Shown here: one piece after another, positions 17,089-25,036 of the stretch
How positions within the stretch are numbered: the stretch's first letter is position 1
How the letters are laid out: each line of letters begins with the position of its first letter
Assembly: GCA_015064415.1 (NCBI GenBank)
Contig: SVSG01000023.1
Span: 1-35,238 of the forward strand
DNA length: 35,238 nucleotides
DNA from: Oscillospiraceae bacterium
GTDB lineage: Bacteria > Bacillota > Clostridia > Oscillospirales > CAG-272
Direction: 5' to 3'
The notes under the pieces: model-generated
Databases searched by the model: none
Seen by the model: the letters and a program-made list of their open reading frames with translations, nothing else
Told to the model about the DNA's origin: nothing
Program-made: the position numbers and the translations under genes

Positions 17089-17380
17089 AAAACACAATAG
17101 GAAAATGCCGAAGTACATAGTTTTCTCAATTTCACCTTACATTTTGCAAAAACAAAACGAATTTTGAACGATCAAAACGCCTTTCTGCAAAAAACAGCCG
17201 TTTTAGGCTATTTGGTTGATATTTTCAAAACATTTTTTATCAGAGCAGTTCCCTCTCCGGGCTATTTCTTTTACATTTTTTTGCAGTGCGGCAGATTTGT
17301 TTTGCTTTTTTGCCAAAGGCGCCCCTTCCTCTTTTTGCAGCGCGCGATATAAAAAGTGACATTTATCGACACATTTTATA
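17089..17380. other. AT-rich stretch without recognisable gene
   Basis: No supported coding frame, RNA or terminator was seen on either strand. Short reading frames here lack ribosome binding sites and protein-like composition. Several CAAAAC-type words recur, as in 16680-16800, without clear order. Together with the XRE remnant it looks like degraded sequence. Confidence 0.5.
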
Positions 17381-17409
17381 TTGACTTTTTAGGCAACTTG
17401 TGATAAACT
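17381..17409 (+). promoter_or_regulatory. Sigma-A promoter of the lipoprotein gene
   Basis: TTGACT (17381-17386), 17 bases, TAAACT (17404-17409) with an upstream TG giving an extended -10; the start codon is 65 bases downstream. Confidence 0.65.
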
Positions 17410-17474
17410 GATAGTAGCTACCCCCTCTACAGTTAGCAAAACACGTTGCAGTTCAACTGCGGAAAGGACACACT

Positions 17475-17900
17475 ATGAAAAAAATCTTATCCCTTGCACT
17501 GATCGTTTGTATGATCGCAACCTGCGCGCTTACCTTTGCCTCTTGTAATTCCGATGACAAGATCGCCGGTACTTATGAAATGACCAGCATCTCCGGCACA
17601 GTGACCTACGGCGGCGAGACCATAGAGCTGGAGGAGGACCTCTATGATTATTACCGCATCACGCTGAAGAAAAACGGCTCTTGCATGATCGAGTCAAAAG
17701 CATCCGGCTCCACCACAAAGGTCGAGGAGGAAGGCACTTGGGAATATGATGACGGCATCCTGAAGATCAAGAGCAATCCTTCCGGCATCACCACCGTGGA
17801 GGAGATGACTTGGGAAGATGATGTCATCATCTACGAAGCCGAGCAAAACGCCTCCGGAATGAAGATCGAAATGAAGTTGCGCCTGGAAAAGGTAGACTGA
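17475..17900 (+). CDS. Small secreted lipoprotein with a lipocalin-like beta-rich body
   Basis: The 141-residue product begins with a lipoprotein signal: KK, a hydrophobic core and FASC, with C24 as the likely lipidated residue. The mature part starts NSDDKIAGTYEM and alternates beta-strand patterns with TWEYDDGILKIK, resembling lipocalin-like domains that assess the effect of a term on a fold ('GTYEM...LKKNG...GTWEYDDG'). This pattern is common in Clostridial lipoproteins of unknown function. It should sit on the outer face of the membrane. It is a single-gene unit with its own promoter and terminator; the start is behind GGAAAGGA. Confidence 0.8.
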   Translation: MKKILSLALIVCMIATCALTFASCNSDDKIAGTYEMTSISGTVTYGGETIELEEDLYDYYRITLKKNGSCMIESKASGSTTKVEEEGTWEYDDGILKIKSNPSGITTVEEMTWEDDVIIYEAEQNASGMKIEMKLRLEKVD

Positions 17901-17924
17901 TTCTTCCCTTTCCATCCACAAATC

Positions 17925-17960
17925 AAAAGCCAACACAGAAAACTCTGTGTTGGCTTTTTT
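17925..17960. terminator. Terminator, probably bidirectional, between lipoprotein and ROK-like genes
   Basis: Arms AAAAGCCAACACAGA (17925-17939) and the exact inverse (17944-17958), loop AAAC, T run on the + strand. It sits between convergent genes, and the minus-strand reading also ends in Ts. Confidence 0.85.
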
Positions 17961-18009
17961 GCTGTGCGCCTTGATCGGATCTGGGGCTGCGTTTTTGTTT
18001 TCTTTCCGA

Positions 18010-19386
18010 TTACTTGATCTCGGGCAAGCTGGCGGCGGCAACGGACTGACCGACGCGGCGGCTGCTCTCATCGGGGATGTGCAACTGAATCGTTTCATTC
18101 AGCTCGGGGAACTCTTTGGCAAGCACTTCCTTCGCGCGCTCCAACAAAATCACACCGCCCTCACCGGAGGTCACGCGACCCATGATCAGCACGTGCTTGA
18201 TATCATAGAACAGCGAGTAGTAAGCAATCGTATAGCCGAAGTACACGCCGATGGTATCATAGATCTTGGCGGCGCGCTCGTCGCCCTCTGCCATCAGCTT
18301 CTGCACGACCTTCAGCTTCTCGGCGGGGGAAAGATTTTCGTCCAGCTCGATGCCGGCGGCGGGAGCCAGCTTGATAACGGCATCCTGCGAGAAGTACTTC
18401 ACACCGCAGCCGTAATCACCCGACCACTCGTCCACCATTGCATCCTTGGAATAGTCGCAGGGCACGAATGCCAGCTCGTTGAGCCAGCCCGTGATGTTGC
18501 CTGCGCCATCCACGTAGCCGCCTGCCTCGCTGGTGCCCATCGCAATGCCGAGCACGTTGTTATCGTTCAGATCCATCGCACCGGCAAGCGCGGTCACGTC
18601 ACCGTCATTGGCAACCTCCAGCGGCACGTCGCCGAACTCCTTCGCGACGTCGATATACATATTCTTACACTTCTTCTCAAAGTCCTCCTTGCCGACCTTG
18701 AGGAACAGCGACGCCACCATGATACGGTTGTCCACGTACACACCGGCAGACGACACGCCGATGGCATCCACGCGCGGCATATGGGAGGCGGCGGACTTCA
18801 TGGCGGAGAGAATGCCGTCATAATGATATTGGGGGTCAGAATTGGTCTTGGGGAACCAGACGACCTCCTCGCTGTATACGCTCTTGCCGTCGATCACAGC
18901 GCTGACCTTGCGGTCAGATCCGCCCGCATCAAAGCCGATGCGACAGCCGTCCAAGTGTCTGCCCACGGGGGTGGCGCTCTCGCTTGTCACGGGGGCCTCC
19001 TCAATGGGGCGATACTCCACGGTCACGGTCGTTTCGTACACGCCGCCCATAAAGTCATAATCGAAGGCGCGTGCGCCGTTCGGGCTGTATGCCTTTGCCA
19101 GCTCGTCCGCCACGTACTTGGAGCCCGCAATGATGATCTTGTGACCGCCGCGTACCCACAACAGCGACTTCACCAGACGCTCGACAAATTCATAGTTCTC
19201 TGCATCGTGACCCGTGCCGTCCTTGTAGATCACGGTCTCGAATGCGCTGACGTAGCCCTTATTGCGCTCGATGCCAATGACAAGGCGCGTGCCGCCTGCT
19301 GCCTTAGCGGCCTTGGTAAACTCGCGGTAAACGAGCATCATAGGGGTAAAACCCTTATCCAGAATTGCTTCCACCTTAAGCTTCAT
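18010..19386 (-). CDS. ROK-like sugar kinase/ASKHA protein with an extra N-terminal domain
   Basis: The start is set at ATG 19384-19386, behind AGGAGAG; this gives 458 residues. The first about 145 residues form a separate alpha/beta region (MKLKVEAILDKGF to DFMGGVYE) not found in ordinary ROK kinases. The ASKHA core follows: IGFDAGGSDRK with D153 as the phosphate-1 motif, VANDGDVTALAG and NVLGIAMGTSEAGGYVDG. The core lacks the ROK zinc motif CxCGxxGCxE. It begins 11 bases inside the end of nagA on the same strand, so the two are coupled, suggesting an amino-sugar or related substrate. Whether it is an active kinase or a sensor is open. Confidence 0.75.
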   Translation of the reverse strand: MKLKVEAILDKGFTPMMLVYREFTKAAKAAGGTRLVIGIERNKGYVSAFETVIYKDGTGHDAENYEFVERLVKSLLWVRGGHKIIIAGSKYVADELAKAYSPNGARAFDYDFMGGVYETTVTVEYRPIEEAPVTSESATPVGRHLDGCRIGFDAGGSDRKVSAVIDGKSVYSEEVVWFPKTNSDPQYHYDGILSAMKSAASHMPRVDAIGVSSAGVYVDNRIMVASLFLKVGKEDFEKKCKNMYIDVAKEFGDVPLEVANDGDVTALAGAMDLNDNNVLGIAMGTSEAGGYVDGAGNITGWLNELAFVPCDYSKDAMVDEWSGDYGCGVKYFSQDAVIKLAPAAGIELDENLSPAEKLKVVQKLMAEGDERAAKIYDTIGVYFGYTIAYYSLFYDIKHVLIMGRVTSGEGGVILLERAKEVLAKEFPELNETIQLHIPDESSRRVGQSVAAASLPEIK

Positions 19387-20515
19387 ATCTGATCTCTCCT
19401 TGCATGATGGTTTTCTTGATATCAAAATTCATATCGGTGATGATGAGGTCGGCATCCTTGCCCGCCTCGATCGAGCCCTTGGTCTCGCCCAGCCCGATCG
19501 CGTTTGCGGGGTTGAGGGAGGCGGCGTTCACGATCTCGTAAAGCGGGAGGTCGGTGTACGCACGGAAATTTTTGACCGCATCATTAAGGCGCAGGACGCT
19601 GCCCGCGATGGTGCCATCCTCCAGAAGGCACTGAATGCCCTTCACAAAGGTCTTCTGTCCGCCAAGCGAATACTCACCGTCCGGCATACCGCCCGCACGC
19701 GTGCAGTCGGTGATCAGCACCAGCTTGTCACCCTTGCACTTGGCGATCAGCGGGAACAGCCCCTTGTTGACGTGGAAGGTGTCCGCGATCAGCTCGGTGT
19801 AAACGTCGGCGGAAAGCGCCGCACCCACCACACCGGGCTTGCGGTGGTGCAGACCTGTTTGCGCGTTGAACAGATGCGTCACCTGCGTGGCGCCGCAAGC
19901 AAATGCCTGCATCGCCTCCTCAAACGTGGCATCGGTATGACCCACCGACACGCGCACGTTGCTGTTTTTCGTGATCTTCTCGATCGCCTCGTACCCGCCC
20001 TCGACCTCGGGGGCGATGGTGCAAAGCTTGATGATGTCCTGATTTTTGAGGATCCAGTCCGCGTCCGGTGCCTTGATGTGCTCGGCGGCCTGCGCGCCCT
20101 TCTTGCTTTCGTTGATAAACGGGCCCTCGGCATTCACGCCCGCAAGATACGCGCCACGCCAGCTCTTGCTTTCCTCCTGCAGGGCGCGCACCGTGTCCAG
20201 CGCCTGCTCGATCTCCGCCATCGACACCGTCATGGTGGTGGGAAGGAAGGTGGTGACGCCGTTTTTCATCACGCCCTCGGCCATCTTGCGGATCCCCTCG
20301 GCCACACCGTCAGAGGCGTCCTCGTTGAGGTAGCCGTGGATGTGCACGTCCACAAGGCCGGGTGCCACAAAGCACCCCGTCGCGTCGATGACTTCAGCAG
20401 AGTCGGGAATTTCTTTCTCGGCCACAAGGCCGATGATCTTTTCGTCATACACAAGCGCCTTTCCCGTAACGATCTCACGGGGCAGGATGATGCTTGCGCC
20501 TTTGATACATTTCAT
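19376..20515 (-). CDS. nagA: N-acetylglucosamine-6-phosphate deacetylase
   Basis: The ATG at 20515 follows AGAGGAA and is preferred to an in-frame TTG six bases upstream. The 379-residue amidohydrolase has VDVHIHG (H58, H60), NAEGPF (E130), VGHTDA (H193), THLFNA (H214) and ITDCTRAGG (catalytic D270), the standard metal and catalytic set of NagA. It removes acetate from GlcNAc-6-phosphate in the cytosol, feeding glucosamine-6-phosphate to glycolysis or to the cell wall route served by glmS elsewhere in this window. It is the first gene of a leftward operon with the ROK-like gene. The usual partner nagB is not present in the window. Confidence 0.92.
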   Translation of the reverse strand: MKCIKGASIILPREIVTGKALVYDEKIIGLVAEKEIPDSAEVIDATGCFVAPGLVDVHIHGYLNEDASDGVAEGIRKMAEGVMKNGVTTFLPTTMTVSMAEIEQALDTVRALQEESKSWRGAYLAGVNAEGPFINESKKGAQAAEHIKAPDADWILKNQDIIKLCTIAPEVEGGYEAIEKITKNSNVRVSVGHTDATFEEAMQAFACGATQVTHLFNAQTGLHHRKPGVVGAALSADVYTELIADTFHVNKGLFPLIAKCKGDKLVLITDCTRAGGMPDGEYSLGGQKTFVKGIQCLLEDGTIAGSVLRLNDAVKNFRAYTDLPLYEIVNAASLNPANAIGLGETKGSIEAGKDADLIITDMNFDIKKTIMQGEIRYEA

Positions 20516-20548
20516 GGGCAATTCCTCTTTACAATAATTTATATTAAA

Positions 20549-20576
20549 ATTATATCATAACCAATCTAAAAGTAAA
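20549..20576 (-). promoter_or_regulatory. Sigma-A promoter of the nagA operon (leftward)
   Basis: On the minus strand TTTACT (20576-20571), 16 bases, TATAAT (20554-20549), with TGA directly before the -10. The start codon is about 34 bases further. Confidence 0.7.
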
Positions 20577-20595
20577 TAAAAAATCGGTCACAAAA

Positions 20596-20619
20596 AATTT
20601 GATTTTGGACAATCAAAAA
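20596..20619. promoter_or_regulatory. Candidate operator between divergent nagA and glucokinase promoters
   Basis: TTTGATT (20598-20604), TTGGAC, AATCAAA (20611-20617): perfect 7-base arms with a six-base centre, lying between and just upstream of both promoters. The regulator is not in the window. Confidence 0.5.
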
Positions 20620-20625
20620 TCAGCA

Positions 20626-20654
20626 TTTACTTTTTGCCTTTTTTGTGATATACT
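20626..20654 (+). promoter_or_regulatory. Sigma-A promoter of the glucokinase gene
   Basis: TTTACT (20626-20631), 17 bases, TATACT (20649-20654) with TGA before the -10 (extended -10). It mirrors the nagA promoter, which also has TTTACT and TGA. Confidence 0.75.
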
Positions 20655-20687
20655 AATAGCAGAAATTCGGATCGGAGGATTTTTCCT

Positions 20688-21641
20688 ATGTATTACATCG
20701 GTGTAGACCTTGGCGGCACCAACATTGCCGTCGGCATCGTGGATGAAAATATGAACATCGTGAAAAAGGGCAAGGTGCCCACGCACAAGGAGCGCCACAG
20801 CGACGAGATCATCGCGGACATGGGCGCACTCTGCGATTCGCTCGTCAAGGAGGCGGGGCTTACCTTTGCGGACATCGCCTACGTGGGCGTGGCCGCCCCC
20901 GGCAGCGTGGATCCCGCAAACGGCACGGTCAAGTATGCCAACAACATCAATATGTTCCACTACCCCTTGGCCGAGCGATTGATGTCGCACATCCCCGTGA
21001 AAAAGGTGTATCTGGAGAACGATGCCAACGCGGCGGCACTGGCTGAGGCAAAAGCGGGCGCGGGCAAGGGCTATGACGACGTCATTATGGTCACGCTCGG
21101 CACGGGCGTGGGCGGCGGCATCGTCATCGGCGGCAAGCTGTACTCCGGCTTCAACTACGCGGGCGCGGAGCTCGGGCACATCGTTATTGAGCACGGCGGC
21201 AGACCCTGCACCTGCGGCCGCAAGGGCTGTTGGGAGGCGTATAGCTCTGCGACGGCATTGATCGAGTTCACCAAGGAGAAAATGACCGAAACGCGCAACA
21301 CCGTGATGTGGGAGCTGTGCGAAAACGGCGCGAAAAAGGTGAGCGGTCGCACCGCCTTCAAGGCGGCACGTGCGGGTGACAAGGCAGGGCAAGAGGTGGT
21401 GGACACCTATATCGATTACCTTGCCTGCGGCATCACCAACATGGTCAACATCTTCCAGCCCCAGGTGCTTTGCATCGGCGGCGGCGTTTGCGGTGAGGGA
21501 GACTATCTTCTCGCCCCCCTCAAGGAGATCGTGGACCGCGACCAGTACGGCTCGGGCGCGCACGACGACAAAACGCAGATCAAAATTGCACAGCTTGGCA
21601 ATGACGCGGGCATTCTTGGCGCCGCGTTGCTCGGCATTTAA
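20688..21641 (+). CDS. ROK-family glucokinase
   Basis: The 317-residue protein has VDLGGTN (D7 to N12, phosphate-1), ENDAN with the catalytic base D112, GTGVGGGIV and ELGH followed by CTCGRKGC, in which H164, C174, C176 and C181 make the ROK zinc site. The length is typical for glucokinase or a closely related N-acetyl-hexosamine kinase. It phosphorylates hexose with ATP in the cytosol. The start is behind CGGAGG. It is divergent from nagA across a shared control region, so co-regulation with amino-sugar use is likely. GlcNAc or ManNAc kinase activity is an alternative that motifs alone do not exclude. Confidence 0.9.
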   Translation: MYYIGVDLGGTNIAVGIVDENMNIVKKGKVPTHKERHSDEIIADMGALCDSLVKEAGLTFADIAYVGVAAPGSVDPANGTVKYANNINMFHYPLAERLMSHIPVKKVYLENDANAAALAEAKAGAGKGYDDVIMVTLGTGVGGGIVIGGKLYSGFNYAGAELGHIVIEHGGRPCTCGRKGCWEAYSSATALIEFTKEKMTETRNTVMWELCENGAKKVSGRTAFKAARAGDKAGQEVVDTYIDYLACGITNMVNIFQPQVLCIGGGVCGEGDYLLAPLKEIVDRDQYGSGAHDDKTQIKIAQLGNDAGILGAALLGI

Positions 21642-21642
21642 A

Positions 21643-21666
21643 AAAAGCCCCCATATGGGGGCTTTT
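21643..21666 (+). terminator. Terminator after the glucokinase gene
   Basis: AAAAGCCCCC (21643-21652), ATAT, GGGGGCTTTT (21657-21666). A short U tract makes it moderate; read-through into the PHP gene is possible. Confidence 0.8.
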
Positions 21667-21698
21667 CCCTATTTCCAACACCCAAACGGAGGATCTTT

Positions 21699-23543
21699 AT
21701 GATGCAAATTCGTCTTTCTCAGGCAAAAATCGAATCCTTTAAGGGCAACGTCCTGCCCCTCTATCTGATCTCCGACAAGGATCTTTCCAAGGAGGATATC
21801 ACCTTCCACACCGACAACGAGGAGGTCGTGATCCTACATACCTTCAAAAGCGATGACCCGCAAAGCATAGCGCACGGTGCATTGCTCACGCTCGTTGGCG
21901 TGGGACACGCCACGGTGCGCGCCGATTACGCGGGCGAGAGCTATTGCTGCGAGGTGAGCGTACGCGAGATGCGGCGCGCAAAGCCGGGTGAGCCGTTGCA
22001 ATATTTCTTCGGTGACTTTCACGATCACACCTCCAAGATCCACAATCATCAGCAATTTGCCGATCGCGAGGAAGGGTTCGTCATCGACTACCTCAACTTC
22101 CAGAAAAATGACGGCCGGCTGGATTTTGCCGTGATCTCGGATCACGCCGTCACCACCAACGACCGCGACTTTTTCGCGGGCTTCACCGGTGTGGAGGAGA
22201 TCGCCCCCTCCCCCGTCGTGATCTTCCCCGGCGCGGAGTGCGAGGTCACCGTGGTGGAGGAGGACCGCTTCGGCCTTCCCTACAAGAACTCCGGCGAGAT
22301 CGTCACCGTGAACTCGGGTGCTTACGTCTGCACGCGCACTTGGGAGGAGTATTTTGAGGCGATGGCGCGCTCCCCCTTCGCCGTTTGCGTGCTGGCGCAC
22401 CCCTTCATTTCGGGACATTCGACCAGGGGCTGTTGGAACTTCTCGTTGGATCGCAACAACTCCCCCGCCTTCAAGCAGCTCATCAAGGGCGTGGAGATGG
22501 GGGATGGCGACATCCGCTCCTCCAACGGCATTCACGAATACATGTACTCGCTTGCGCTCGACCAGGGCTTCCGCGTTTCGGTCACCTGCGCCAGCGACGG
22601 GCACGGTCCCGACTGGGGTTATGACCGCCTTGTGGGCAAGACCGTCATCATGGCGCGCGAAAAAAGCAAGGAGGCGTTCCTTGACGCACTGCTTGCCAAC
22701 AGATTCTACGCGACGGAAACGGGCAACGTCAAGCTCTTTTACACCGTCAACGGACAGGAAGCGGCCAGCACCCTGCCGCTTGCGGACACCTACCGCTTCC
22801 ACGTGAGCGCCACCACCTTCAAGGACGATCCCACAGCAAAGCCCACCGCACTCCGCGTGATCTCGGATTACGGCAAGATCGTGGCGGAATTCGAAAACGT
22901 GGACTTCTCCGACTTTGATTTCGAGCTCAAGTCCGACACAGCGAGATACTTCTATTTGCGCTTCACGGACGAGAAGGGCCGCCGCACCTGGTCCGCGCCC
23001 GTGTGGACCTCGCGCGAGATCGACCCGCCCAAGCCCGCCCTCACGCCGATCCCCAAAAACGGCTTCACCGTGACCGAGCTGGAAAGCGGCAGAGATGCCT
23101 CCGTGCTTGTGAACGATGACCCGCGTGAGAGCTTTGAGTCCGAGCTGGAGACCGCCACCTACCTCATTGACATGCAAAAGGAATATACCGTCTCGGCGCT
23201 GGGGCATTACACCCCCTACACCGACCGCCGCCGGTTGGCGGAAAATCCCGTGATCTCGCAAAAGATCCTTGCCAACTTCGGGCGGGACAAGTTCCCCGAG
23301 GTCGCCACGGCAGTCTCCCGCTTCGCCTCCAAATATGAAATACTGACCAGCACCGACGGCGTGCACTTCGAGCTGTGCGACAAGGGGCAGATCCGCTCCT
23401 TCAGCGGCGAGGAGATCCTGCGCTTCCCCGCAAGAAAAGCGCGTTTTGTCAAATTCCGCGTGCTTTCCATCACGGGCCGCGAGTGGCGCCCCTTCTTTGA
23501 CGATCTGACGCTGCACCTGGCCGAGCTTTCCCTCTTTGCGTAA
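21699..23543 (+). CDS. PHP-domain phosphoesterase with a C-terminal discoidin-like domain
   Basis: The 614-residue protein has an N-terminal Ig-like region (1-100), then a PHP metallo-phosphoesterase: GDFHDHT (H108, H110), ISDHAV (D148, H149), FPGAECEV, VLAHPF and CASDGHG, providing the metal ligands. The order resembles CehA-type PHP proteins. Residues about 465-614 look like an F5/8-type C (discoidin) domain with YEILTSTDGVHFELC and ARFVKFRVLS. No signal peptide is present. It probably cleaves a sugar-linked phosphate ester, with the tail binding carbohydrate. It starts ATGATG behind CGGAGG, 57 bases after glucokinase, with a terminator hairpin between them. Confidence 0.82.
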   Translation: MMQIRLSQAKIESFKGNVLPLYLISDKDLSKEDITFHTDNEEVVILHTFKSDDPQSIAHGALLTLVGVGHATVRADYAGESYCCEVSVREMRRAKPGEPLQYFFGDFHDHTSKIHNHQQFADREEGFVIDYLNFQKNDGRLDFAVISDHAVTTNDRDFFAGFTGVEEIAPSPVVIFPGAECEVTVVEEDRFGLPYKNSGEIVTVNSGAYVCTRTWEEYFEAMARSPFAVCVLAHPFISGHSTRGCWNFSLDRNNSPAFKQLIKGVEMGDGDIRSSNGIHEYMYSLALDQGFRVSVTCASDGHGPDWGYDRLVGKTVIMAREKSKEAFLDALLANRFYATETGNVKLFYTVNGQEAASTLPLADTYRFHVSATTFKDDPTAKPTALRVISDYGKIVAEFENVDFSDFDFELKSDTARYFYLRFTDEKGRRTWSAPVWTSREIDPPKPALTPIPKNGFTVTELESGRDASVLVNDDPRESFESELETATYLIDMQKEYTVSALGHYTPYTDRRRLAENPVISQKILANFGRDKFPEVATAVSRFASKYEILTSTDGVHFELCDKGQIRSFSGEEILRFPARKARFVKFRVLSITGREWRPFFDDLTLHLAELSLFA

Positions 23544-23572
23544 GTATTTACCCCAAAAACGGTACGAGAAAA

Positions 23573-23610
23573 GCAACAAAAAAGCCCCCGGATCGGGGCT
23601 TTTTTGTTGC
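23573..23610. terminator. Bidirectional terminator between PHP and XRE genes
   Basis: GCAACAAAAAAGCCCC (23573-23588) and its exact inverse (23595-23610) around a six-base loop, with A and T runs on the two sides. It sits between convergent genes. Confidence 0.9.
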
Positions 23611-23823
23611 TCAATAGCGTTTGGGATTGCTTGTCTCGCCAAGCAAATAGTCAACACTGGTATTGTAAAATCTGGCAAGCTTGATCAAAACGCTTGTGGG
23701 AATATCGTTCTCTCCCGTTTCGTACTTGGAATACCCCGTTTGCGACATTCCAAGCATCCTTGCCACCTGCGTTTGTGTCAGATCGCGATCCTCCCGCAAA
23801 TCACGAATTTTCGGATAGATCAT
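23611..23823 (-). CDS. Small XRE-family helix-turn-helix regulator
   Basis: The 70-residue protein is a single HTH-XRE domain: LREDRDLTQTQVARMLGMSQTGYSKYETGE is split over the usual helices 2-3, followed by PTSVLIKLARFYNTSVDYLLGE. Nothing else is attached, so it is a plain DNA-binding repressor or activator. It is divergent from the DUF4234 gene, and inverted repeats lie over the shared promoter, so it probably controls that gene and itself. The Shine-Dalgarno is GCGGAGGA. A TATAAT-type -10 for it is at 23860-23855 on the minus strand; the -35 is poor. Confidence 0.9.
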   Translation of the reverse strand: MIYPKIRDLREDRDLTQTQVARMLGMSQTGYSKYETGENDIPTSVLIKLARFYNTSVDYLLGETSNPKRY

Positions 23824-23871
23824 ATCATCCTCCGCGACTTTTAAGTGTAATTACATTATAAATTATTCCAA

Positions 23872-23905
23872 TTCAGGCTATTGACTTTTAACCTGAAATA
23901 GGTTA
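23872..23905. promoter_or_regulatory. Overlapping inverted repeats, candidate XRE operator
   Basis: TTCAGGCTA (23872-23880) and TAACCTGAA (23889-23897) are inverse at 8 of 9 bases across eight bases that hold the -35. TAACCT (23889-23894), GAAAT, AGGTTA (23900-23905) is a second, perfect repeat filling the spacer of the same promoter. The shared half-site is TAnCCTGAA. Confidence 0.65.
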
Positions 23906-23909
23906 TAAT
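23881..23909 (+). promoter_or_regulatory. Sigma-A promoter of the DUF4234 gene
   Basis: TTGACT (23881-23886), 17 bases, TATAAT (23904-23909). Near-consensus; covered by the inverted repeats of the candidate operator. Confidence 0.88.
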
Positions 23910-23965
23910 GTGGATAAAAGGGCGCTCTCCCCTTTTATTCTTACTTTTTTAGGAGGATCTACACC

Positions 23966-24943
23966 ATGGAAACAACGAAAAAAAGAGCCGTTCTTCCGGC
24001 TATATTCTTTTGGATTCTGGCACTTTCAAAGTGCTTTGATTTGATTGACATTCTTTCCATCCACTATCTTGAAAATCGGTTTTCTCTTATTATTATCAGG
24101 TTGCTTTTTATCGCGCTCTATACCACCTTCGGCATCTTTTTGATTATGGGCAAGAAGGGGCTCCCCTTGACGATCTGTACCGGCGTTATGACGCTTTGGA
24201 GCTTGTATAACGTGTTTACCACTTACCTGAACGCTTCCATACCCGCCTTCATCGCCCTCATCTCCAATCTGGCTTTCCTTGCCGTGTGGGCCCTCATCAC
24301 GTTCGTGCTTCTTGTTGACGTGTTGCCCGCATTGGAGGGTATGAAAGCCAAAAAGCCCTTGTTCGGGAAAATTTTTCTCATCACATTCATCGTATTTGTC
24401 GTCACACGCATCGTCAAATCAGGTTTCCATTTGTCTTCGGATTTCTATAGCAAAGAGCCCTTTTATTGTCCGACGGACTTCCGTAATTTCCTCGCAAATG
24501 TTATAGCACTGATCCCGCTGTTTGTTGCCCTGTTCACCATGGCACTTTGGATCTCGCCCGCACCGAAAGCGGAGCGCACCGTCAGCGCGGAGAACGCCCC
24601 CAAGAGCGAGTTCTACATCTCTATCGCCACGCACATCTGCTTGCTTTTGTTCACCTGCGGCATCTGGCTGCTGATCTGGATCCACAAGGCGACCCGCTTC
24701 TCCAACCTCGTGACTGACGAGCAGCCCTCCAACCCCACCACCAAGCTTTTGCTTTGCATGTTCGTTCCCTTCTATCAGATCTACTGGACCTACAAAACGG
24801 CCCAGCGCATCGACAAGCTTGCTAAGCAATACGCTGTTCACTCGGAGCTTGGCACCGCCTGTCTGCTCCTTGCGATCTTTGTTCCCTTCATCCCCCCGAT
24901 CCTAATGCAGGACAAGATCAATCAAATTGCCACCAAAGAGTGA
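23966..24943 (+). CDS. Polytopic membrane protein with a C-terminal DUF4234 domain
   Basis: The 325-residue protein has about six N-terminal membrane segments (residues 10-205) followed by a DUF4234-type module (about 215-325) marked by CGIWLLIWIHKATRFSN, then FVPFYQIYWTYKTAQRIDKLA and a last hydrophobic stretch. The function of this domain is unknown. The gene starts behind AGGAGG and has its own strong promoter and terminator. The adjacent, divergent XRE gene is the probable regulator. The N-terminal half is less GC-rich than the C-terminal half, which fits its hydrophobic codons but could also reflect a fusion. Confidence 0.7.
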   Translation: METTKKRAVLPAIFFWILALSKCFDLIDILSIHYLENRFSLIIIRLLFIALYTTFGIFLIMGKKGLPLTICTGVMTLWSLYNVFTTYLNASIPAFIALISNLAFLAVWALITFVLLVDVLPALEGMKAKKPLFGKIFLITFIVFVVTRIVKSGFHLSSDFYSKEPFYCPTDFRNFLANVIALIPLFVALFTMALWISPAPKAERTVSAENAPKSEFYISIATHICLLLFTCGIWLLIWIHKATRFSNLVTDEQPSNPTTKLLLCMFVPFYQIYWTYKTAQRIDKLAKQYAVHSELGTACLLLAIFVPFIPPILMQDKINQIATKE

Positions 24944-24972
24944 AAAAAAGCCCCCGTACGGGGGCTTTTTTG
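24943..24972 (+). terminator. Terminator after the DUF4234 gene
   Basis: AAAAAAGCCCCC, GTAC, GGGGGCTTTTTT immediately after the stop codon. Confidence 0.88.
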
Positions 24973-24982
24973 TTGCAAACAC

Positions 24983-25011
24983 TTGTCAAAACGCGCACTT
25001 TGCGTTATAAT
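24983..25011 (+). promoter_or_regulatory. Sigma-A promoter of the YhcH-family gene
   Basis: TTGTCA (24983-24988), 17 bases, TATAAT (25006-25011), 26 bases upstream of the start. It begins 11 bases after the preceding terminator. Confidence 0.85.
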
Positions 25012-25036
25012 GAAGAAAAAACAAAGGAGCTTTATC

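Noticed and set aside
17947-19392. Plus-strand frame (481 aa) opposite the ROK-like gene
   Set aside because: It runs through the terminator and has shadow-like composition; the minus strand has clear ASKHA motifs and a Shine-Dalgarno site.
21834-23678. 614-codon minus-strand frame opposite the PHP gene
   Set aside because: It crosses the bidirectional terminator and part of the XRE gene, and lacks any motif; PHP metal ligands are on the + strand.
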